Shown: positions 58,426 to 64,000 of the stretch, one piece after another
Layout of the letters: each line of letters starts with the position of its first letter
Numbering within the stretch: position 1 is the stretch's first letter
Assembly: GCF_000283155.1 (NCBI RefSeq)
Contig: NW_004454170.1
Span: forward strand, 16,928,759-16,992,758
Length of the DNA stretch: 64,000 nucleotides
Direction: 5' to 3'
DNA from: Ceratotherium simum simum
Taxonomy: Eukaryota > Chordata > Mammalia > Perissodactyla > Rhinocerotidae
Notes under the pieces: generated by a model
The model's input: the letters and a program-made list of their open reading frames with translations, nothing else
Databases searched by the model: none
Told to the model about the DNA's origin: nothing
Made by a program: the position numbers and the translations under genes

Positions 58426-59379
58426 GAAGGCTTTATTAGTCACCAGTCACTTATTTCCTTCTTAGCCCTAATGGGAAGTGACCAGGATAGCTGAGACCAG
58501 TAGCCACAGGCTGTTCAGCACAAGGAGAAACTAGAGAAGGCGTTCCAAGGGGTCAGAAGCTGGAATGAAGGACTGCAGCTTCCAAGAGCACAAACTGGTT
58601 GGTTCTCAAAGTAAATTCCGTGGCCTGGGGTGACTCAAATGCCTAACTCAGCAGTTACCAGAACCAGATGAGACCTCTGAGAGAAGGGAGCCAGCCCAGA
58701 ACTCTTTCCGGGGAGCAGCCAAACCTTCAACAGTCATGGAACAAAGTCAGCAAAGATCCCTGAGAAGAGCTAAATTTATCCAGGTTACCTGAGGTGCTTG
58801 AGGGCATGAACTTCAGGGAAAAAAGTGCAAATGGGGAACCACATATTTGCCAGGAAGAGAGACCAGAAAAGACAGTACTCATGGCTGGTGAATCACAACA
58901 GCGTAAGAGGGAAATCTCCCTGGCACTGAGCAGTAGCAGCTGCTGAGCCATACATGTCACAGAGTGTGGGGAGGTGAGGGTGGGGATTGGGGGTTGTCTT
59001 TAACTGAGGCGCTTAGCCATTCTGGGGATTTACAGAAGACAGAAGACCAGGAACCACATCAAGCTTCCATTACCTCTAATGACTTATGGAAATGTAATGT
59101 TTTCTCAGACACCCAGATGAACAGCTGAGAGTTACAAAAGCATGTCAGCTCATACCCAATGCTGGGAACATGCAATGCCCAGAGTGTGATAGCTTGGTGA
59201 CATCATGGTAAAATCCCATCTACTGGTGGTCCACAGAGGAAATGCTGAGATCATTGTCAATCTGGACAGTGTGTCTAATTTACAAGGTGTCGAAGGAAGC
59301 CAAGATGAGGTGCTATCTTGCCCACTCAAGGGTGGCTTTCGAGGGTAAGATGAGCAGGAGGAAGTAGGAGGTGAGGGAG
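58426..59379. other. Unassigned stretch
   Basis: No recognised feature. Confidence 0.4.
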
Positions 59380-59600
59380 CACTTGTTGAGTACCTATTGG
59401 TACTTTTTTGTAAATACTAGTTGATTTAATCCTTTGAGAGAAGTATCATCCCCATTTTACAGATGAAGAAACTGAAACTCATGGAGTTTACGTAACTCTC
59501 ATAAGGTCACTTTGATAATAATATTAAAGTCAGGGTTCAAACTTAGGCTGCTTAGCCCCAAAGCCTGGGCTCTTTCTTCTCCACTGCAGTGTTTTCCAGC
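59380..59600 (-). mobile_element. MIR SINE, antisense, near full length
   Basis: 'tgttgagtacctattggta', 'catccccattttacagatga', 'agaaactgaaactcatgga', 'ccaaagcctgggctctttct'. Confidence 0.8.
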
Positions 59601-60305
59601 TCTTTCTCCTCCCTTAGGGTCTGAAATCCCAGCCAGGGGGAGCCTCTAGGGAAGGCCTAGTGTAATCAGGACACGGGGGAGGAGATCAGGAGCTCCTTGC
59701 TCATAAAACCTCCTGGATCTTGTGCTAATCAAAAGCTAACAAGCAACCAACACTCTTTCTAGGCCAACTCAACACTGTCTGCGTTGGAATTTCTATTTTT
59801 TCCAAAATGACATTTCTCTGAGAAATATGTTTAATTAGGTGAAAGATGGATGTCATTGCTCTTTTCTCTTTGCTTTTAGCACATGATAACCTTTCTGGTT
59901 ATGTCCCAGTCTCCTGGTCTTTGCCCTCAGCGCAGAGCAAGTGCACGTTTGCCCAACCTTTATACTACATGGCTCTGAGCAGCACACGCTCTGATCTGGA
60001 CTCAGTCCACTTAGCAGAGGAGTGGGTGGCCTTCTACTGACCCTTCCAGGAAACACCTGTCCTCCTCATGTTCCCCTGGGGCCTGTGCTAGTGGCAACAG
60101 TCTAGGATGGGGGCAGAGTGGGCAGCAGTCTACTTCTTCACAGGAATCCCAGAAACCGTCCCACCAACTTCTACAGGAAAAACCTCAAATCCTTTGCTCA
60201 CCCTTAAATCCTCCCACTTCCTTCCTTCTATCACTTCAAGCATTGGCTACACATGCTTGTAACACATGTTTAACAGGAAAACAAGCAATGAGGCTCTCAT
60301 ACCTC
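59601..60305. other. Unassigned; weak terminal-exon candidate inside
   Basis: At 59,860-59,880 a pyrimidine-rich run ends in 'tttgcttttag', a fair splice acceptor. It is followed by an open frame to a TGA at 60038-60040 (about 53 codons). I recognise no protein family and no poly(A) signal follows closely, so it is not called as a gene. Confidence 0.15.
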
Positions 60306-60612
60306 AGTTAAGACATATAAGACAGTTATTCAGAGACAGGTGTAGGTTCCAGGAGCTCCTTGTCTTCTCCTTTACTATTTCTGTCCTAAGGCTGGTGTTC
60401 CTTCGGATTTTGTGTTGGGTGTCTTCTCTTCCCTGTACTCATTCTCCCTGGGCAATCTCATTTTTCAATATGACAGCAATCAACATCTATATGTCGATGA
60501 CTCTGAAATCTCTCTTCTCAGACCCCAGCACCCACCTGTCCACTAGACACCTCTACTTGGAAGTCCCTCAGGACACAGGAGCTACTCAATAAGTAATTGT
60601 TGAATGCGTGGA
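60306..60612 (+). mobile_element. L2 LINE ORF2 fragment, sense
   Basis: 'actcattctccctgggcaat', 'aacatctatatgtcgatgac' and 'tctgaaatctctcttctcag' match the L2 segment, ending with 'gctactcaataagtaattg'. Confidence 0.68.
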
Positions 60613-60753
60613 CTGTCTAAACCCTAAAGGCTGGCAGCTCAGGCAGAGGTAAGCCTCCGACTTGTTGGAATTGACAGCTCCCCTTTCATTGTTGTTGCTT
60701 TGTGAGGCAGTTTCGAGTGGTGGAAGGATCACAAGCCTCAGAATTACAACTGT

Positions 60754-61054
60754 GGGGCTGGCCCCATGGCTTAGTGGTTAAGTGGCACGCTCCGCTACTG
60801 GGGGACCGGCTTCAGATCCCGGGCACGCACCAACGCGCCGCTTCTCCAGCCATGCTGAGGCCGCATCCCGCATGCAGCAACTAGAAGGATGTGCAACTAT
60901 GACATACAACTATCCACTGGGGCTTTGGGGGAAAAAAAAAAAAGGAGGAGGATTGGCAATAGATGTTAGCTCAGAGCCGGTCTTCCTCATCAAAAAGAGG
61001 AGGATTAGCATGGATGTTAGCTCAGGGCTGATCTTCCTCACAAAAAAAAAAAAA
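60754..61054 (+). mobile_element. ERE SINE, long composite form, sense
   Basis: About 300 bp. It carries the tRNA-like head and 'ctatccactggggctttggg' segment of one subtype, then an A-rich joint. The tail of the other subtype follows ('aggattggcaatagatgtta', 'agggctgatcttcctcac'). TSD agaattacaactgtg is at 60740-60754 and 61055-61069; one base at the junction is shared with the element. Confidence 0.92.
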
Positions 61055-61119
61055 AGAATTACAACTGTGTTCAGATCCTCACCTTGTTCTGACATCTATG
61101 TCTATTTATGGATCTGAAG

Positions 61120-61310
61120 GCTACAGGTCAAGCTCTGAGGTAGGCAGTATGGAGTCCCATCCAGGATTCTAGATCTGGTTCTGATGCAAGTAAGCTGGAT
61201 AGCTTTGGGCAAGTCCCTTTGCCTCTCTGGGTTGCATGAGATAGTTGAAATGGATAACTTTTAAGTTTTTTCTAACACTTACCTTTCAGTGTGAAGCACT
61301 CTAGCACGTC
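61120..61310 (+). mobile_element. MIR SINE
   Basis: 'gctggatagctttgggcaag', 'tcccttgcctctctgggtt'-like text (with one extra t) and 'agttgaaatggataac' follow MIR or MIR3. Confidence 0.6.
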
Positions 61311-61400
61311 TGGATAGGATGTTTTTTTCAGACTACTAGCTGATAGTTTTTGCTGGGAAGAAAGACCAGAAATCTCAGCAACTTGGCAGATTTCATTCTG

Positions 61401-61631
61401 GTTTTTTTTTTTTTTTTTTTGTGAGGAAGATCAGCCCTGAGCTAACATCCATGCCAATCCTCCTCTTTTTGCTGAGGAAGACTGGCCCTGGGCTAACATC
61501 TGTGCCTATATTCCTCCCCTCTTTATATGGGACGCCGCCACAGCATGGCCTGACAAGCAGTGCGTCGGTGTGCACCCGGGATCTGAACCCGGGCTGCCAG
61601 CAGTGGAGCGCGCGCACTTAACCACTGCACC
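61401..61631 (-). mobile_element. ERE SINE, antisense, head-truncated
   Basis: Poly-T head, 'gtgaggaagatcagccctga', 'ggatctgaacccgggctgcc'. It stops at 'accactgcacc', lacking about 15 bp of the usual head. An 8-bp TSD, tcattctg (61393-61400 and 61632-61639), still flanks it, so the truncation happened at insertion. Confidence 0.88.
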
Positions 61632-61639
61632 TCATTCTG

Positions 61640-62460
61640 TTTTTCTATGGTTCTGTCTAGACCTCTCTGAATGAGGCTGAGAATTAGGTGTTGGTTTTAA
61701 CACTCAAAATTCAGACTTCTGTCATAATAGATATGCACATACCTGGCTTAAAGAGGAAGGTAAAAATATCTCCATCCTACCTAGACACCCATTTTTGTCT
61801 AACTTGTCCACTTTCCTTCTTCCTGAAACGTGGACTTCCCTGAGCTCACCAGGGAAGAGTTTGTCTGCATGGGTGACTGTGCATAAGGGAGCTGTAACTC
61901 CAGGTTGGTAACTGCTTGATAAAATGCCAGCTGCATGAATGATGCATCAAAGTGAGTTGCTATCTTTCCAAGTATTCACCTTGGTAGGTGCATAGTTCTT
62001 CTAAAACTGCGTGGGGGCTACTATTTATTTCTGATAGTAAATTAATTAAATTTTAATCAAAGTGACATTGGCCCTGAGTTTAAACAAGTCAAATGTGCTG
62101 AAAATACTTATCAACACAGCAGCCCAGTAGCTGCCTGACCAACTCCCCCATGTCTTGCTCCCCAGGGGCAACTGCTTTCAAGTCTTTCAGCTCTTTCTTG
62201 TGACATGTACTCTATATTTTTAAAATAATATGTTCATACTGCGGTCACTTGATTAACAATCTGATATTTCTTTTAGATTTTACCTTAGATGAGGTTTTAG
62301 ATCTCTTGACCCTCTTTTTCTTCTCTCATGCTTCCAACTTCTCCAACAGAGAATTAAAAACAATGTTCGGTGTTTAGCGCACTAAACATTGAAAGATTGC
62401 TCATGCTAAGCCACGGAGTGGACTATGATTTCAACCTTTTGTTTTTTCAGGTAATTCATG
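61640..62460. other. Unassigned, possible L1M patch
   Basis: 62,110-62,240 may be an old L1 fragment ('ccccaggggcaactgctttc', 'tgtactctatatttttaaaa'). Otherwise nothing. Confidence 0.35.
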
Positions 62461-62463
62461 ATT

Positions 62464-62578
62464 GCCTGCTTCCTCCTCCTTTTCCTCCTCTTCCTCTTCT
62501 TCTTTTTCTTCTTCTTCTTCTTCCCCTCCTCCTCCACCTCCTCCCCCGCCTCCTCCCCCGCCTCCTCCCTCTTCTTCT
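62464..62578 (+). repeat. Long C/T-only (pyrimidine) tract
   Basis: About 115 bp of TCC, TTC and CCTCCCCCG-type units, almost purely pyrimidine except for an A and two Gs in 'ctccacctcc' and 'cccccgcctcc' repeats. Mirror-like (CTT/TTC)n in the middle could form a triplex (H-DNA). It overlaps a 109-codon open frame that is a by-product of the tract. Confidence 0.9.
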
Positions 62579-62839
62579 GTCAATTATCTTTCTATCTATA
62601 GCTAAATTCCCCTACACCATTCAACATGCTATCTATATAAATTTCCAGGTGGTCAAACCAGGTGTCTGGGGAATGGAGATAGTTTCACATTCATCTTGAA
62701 GCCTGCTATGTGTTCGGTTCTGTTTTTTTCCGTAGAGTTTCCTCCAGGAGCCTCTGTCTTCTGGATCCTCTTTAGGTTTGCTCTCCAGGCCTGTTGCAGA
62801 CCTGTCCACATGGGACTTCCTTCACAGTCATCCCAAGAA
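62579..62839. other. Unassigned stretch
   Basis: No recognised feature. Confidence 0.35.
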
Positions 62840-63538
62840 TTTCATTCATCTTTCTCTTATGTTGCATCTTCTATTTCCTGGATCCCATGCCTTCCCCTGT
62901 CTTGGTTTACTCCCTCATTTCGTTGGGGCGCATGCCCTAAGAATTCATGAGAAGAGGTACCTAGGCAGTAAGTATTTTGAAATTTTGCTTGTATGAAAAT
63001 GTCTGTCCATGCTCACATTTAATTGGGACCATTAGGGCCAGCCCTGTGGCTTAGCGGTTGGGTGCGCGCGCTCTGCTACTGGCGGCCCGGGTTCGGATCC
63101 CGGGCATGCACCGACACACCGCTTCTCCGGCCATGCTGAGGCCGCGTCCCACATACAGCAACTAGAAGGATGTGCAACTATGACATACAACTATCTACTG
63201 GGGCTTTGGGGAAAAAGAAAAAGGAGGAGGATTGGCAATAGGTGTTAGCTCAGAGCCGGTCTTTCTCAGCAAAAAGAGGAGGATTAGCATGGATGTTAGC
63301 TCAGGGCTGATCTTCCTCACAAAATAAATAAATAAATAATTGGGACCTTTAGTTGGGACGAGATGAGGATAATTTTCCTTCAAAAAATTTTTTGTTTGTC
63401 CACTAGCTTCTAGTGCTGATGTTGAGAAGTCTATTGCTCTTCTTTTGCTCCATTTCTCTGTCTGTAACCTATTTTTCTCGCCAGAAGCTTTTGTTCATCC
63501 CTAGTGTGTTAAAATTCCATGAGTATAGACTTCAGTGT
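62840..63538 (-). mobile_element. Old L1-type LINE, antisense, split by ERE and LTR
   Basis: 'cctgtcttggtttactccct', 'tttgcttgtatgaaaatgtc', then after the ERE 'ctagcttctagtgctgatgt', 'gttgagaagtctattgctct' and 'tctcgccagaagcttttgtt' match a mammalian L1 complement I recognise by pattern. The right side is cut by the LTR at 63539. Confidence 0.65.
63035..63337 (+). mobile_element. ERE SINE, long composite form, sense
   Basis: About 300 bp with pol III promoter boxes: A box tggcttagcgg (63047-63057) and B box ggttcggatcc (63090-63100). The TSD aattgggacc is at 63021-63030 and 63338-63347, and extends to 15 bp with one mismatch. It has the same composite structure as the copy at 60754. Confidence 0.94.
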
Positions 63539-64000
63539 TGTAGGGCCTGGGCCTCGCTTGCTCAGCAGGAGCCCACAACCCCATTGCAACCGTGTGTCCT
63601 TCTGGCTCCCTTCTGGGCAGGACGCCCAACTGCTGGGATCTGTAACAATCCCGGGCCTGGCCAGCCCGGATCTTACCTTATCTCACTGAAAGAACATCAC
63701 ATCTTAAAGGGACACAGAGCCCCTCCACATGAGCTGCTGTTCTTGGGAACGCTAGTCACACCAGGGACAACCGCTCTTGGCAAGCACGTAGCCTTTGTGT
63801 CCCCTGCCTATATAAGCAACCTCCTCCCCTCCGCCCCCCGTGGTTGCAAGTGCACACTGCTGTCCAGCCAGCCACCACTGGACCTCCCTGTAAGTAACTC
63901 ACAAAATACCTATATGTCCCCTTCACCGTCTCCAGGTCTCTTCTTTGGTCTCTCCGCAACCCGTCCCGCACTGCTCACCCAACTGGGTGTGTGGCCAGAC
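63539..64000 (+). mobile_element. LTR, sense, truncated by window end
   Basis: It begins TGTAGGGCC, has a TATA box (TATATAA, 63809-63815) about 270 bp in, then a C-rich leader and TCTC-rich sequence reading off the edge. It abruptly interrupts an old antisense LINE, which supports an insertion boundary at 63538/63539. No poly(A) signal is seen yet. Its good composition and intact TATA suggest a younger element than the LTRs at the left edge. It could be a solo LTR or the 5' end of a provirus continuing to the right. Confidence 0.6.

Noticed and set aside
62370..62699. 109-codon frame rich in Pro, Leu and Phe
   Set aside because: It is a translation of the pyrimidine tract at 62464-62578.
12892..63337. 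tRNA genes at the B-box-like 'ggttcg.atcc' sites
   Set aside because: All such sites fall in ERE heads followed by SINE bodies. No cloverleaf with anticodon arm is formed.
1..64000. CRISPR array, operon, or a new prokaryotic-type system
   Set aside because: The window is mammalian nuclear DNA. The only regular repeat with unit near CRISPR size is the 50-bp minisatellite, which has no spacers.

Overview
This window looks like nuclear DNA of an odd-toed ungulate, most likely a horse or other Equus species. The main evidence is sixteen copies of an ERE-type SINE, the tRNA-derived family with a 'ggggccggccc...' head and 'gatgttagctcagggc...' tail that is typical of perissodactyls. Many have clean target-site duplications (TSDs). 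The background is the usual old mammalian repeat set: MIR, L2, L1M/HAL1, MLT1, MER20/MER5-like hAT elements and Tigger. I could not name the species from sequence alone.

I found no protein-coding gene, rRNA or tRNA gene that I can support. The longest open frames (248 aa near 50.6 kb, 186 aa near 21.7 kb, 174 aa near 6 kb) have no recognisable family, and the first two run through MIR or L2 repeats. The window reads as intergenic or deep intronic sequence. I saw no CpG island.

Layout. 0-3 kb: three LTR-like pieces of different families plus MIRs. 3-9.6 kb: L1M pieces, MIR, a MER20-like element, a 680-bp Tigger element and three EREs. 9.9-11.2 kb: unassigned. 11.2-17.0 kb: one L2 split by a HAL1-like retroelement with a 12-bp TSD, which itself holds four EREs and a complete MLT1 LTR. 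17-32 kb: mostly unassigned DNA with scattered MIR, L2, MLT1, MER5-like and palindromic elements, an (AC)25 tract and a 3 x 50-bp minisatellite. 32.9-39.9 kb: a nested stack in which L2 is split by a hAT element, the hAT by a two-LTR endogenous retrovirus, and the provirus by an ERE. 40-50 kb: dense L2 in both orientations, a 5'-inverted L1 and a local inverted duplication of an L2 segment. 50-64 kb: MIR/L2/L1 pieces, four EREs, a long pyrimidine tract and an LTR with a TATA box running off the right edge.

Repeat family names come from recalled consensus sequences, not a database search. Ends of old repeats are good to about 10-50 bp. Ends defined by TSDs are given to the base where I could read them.
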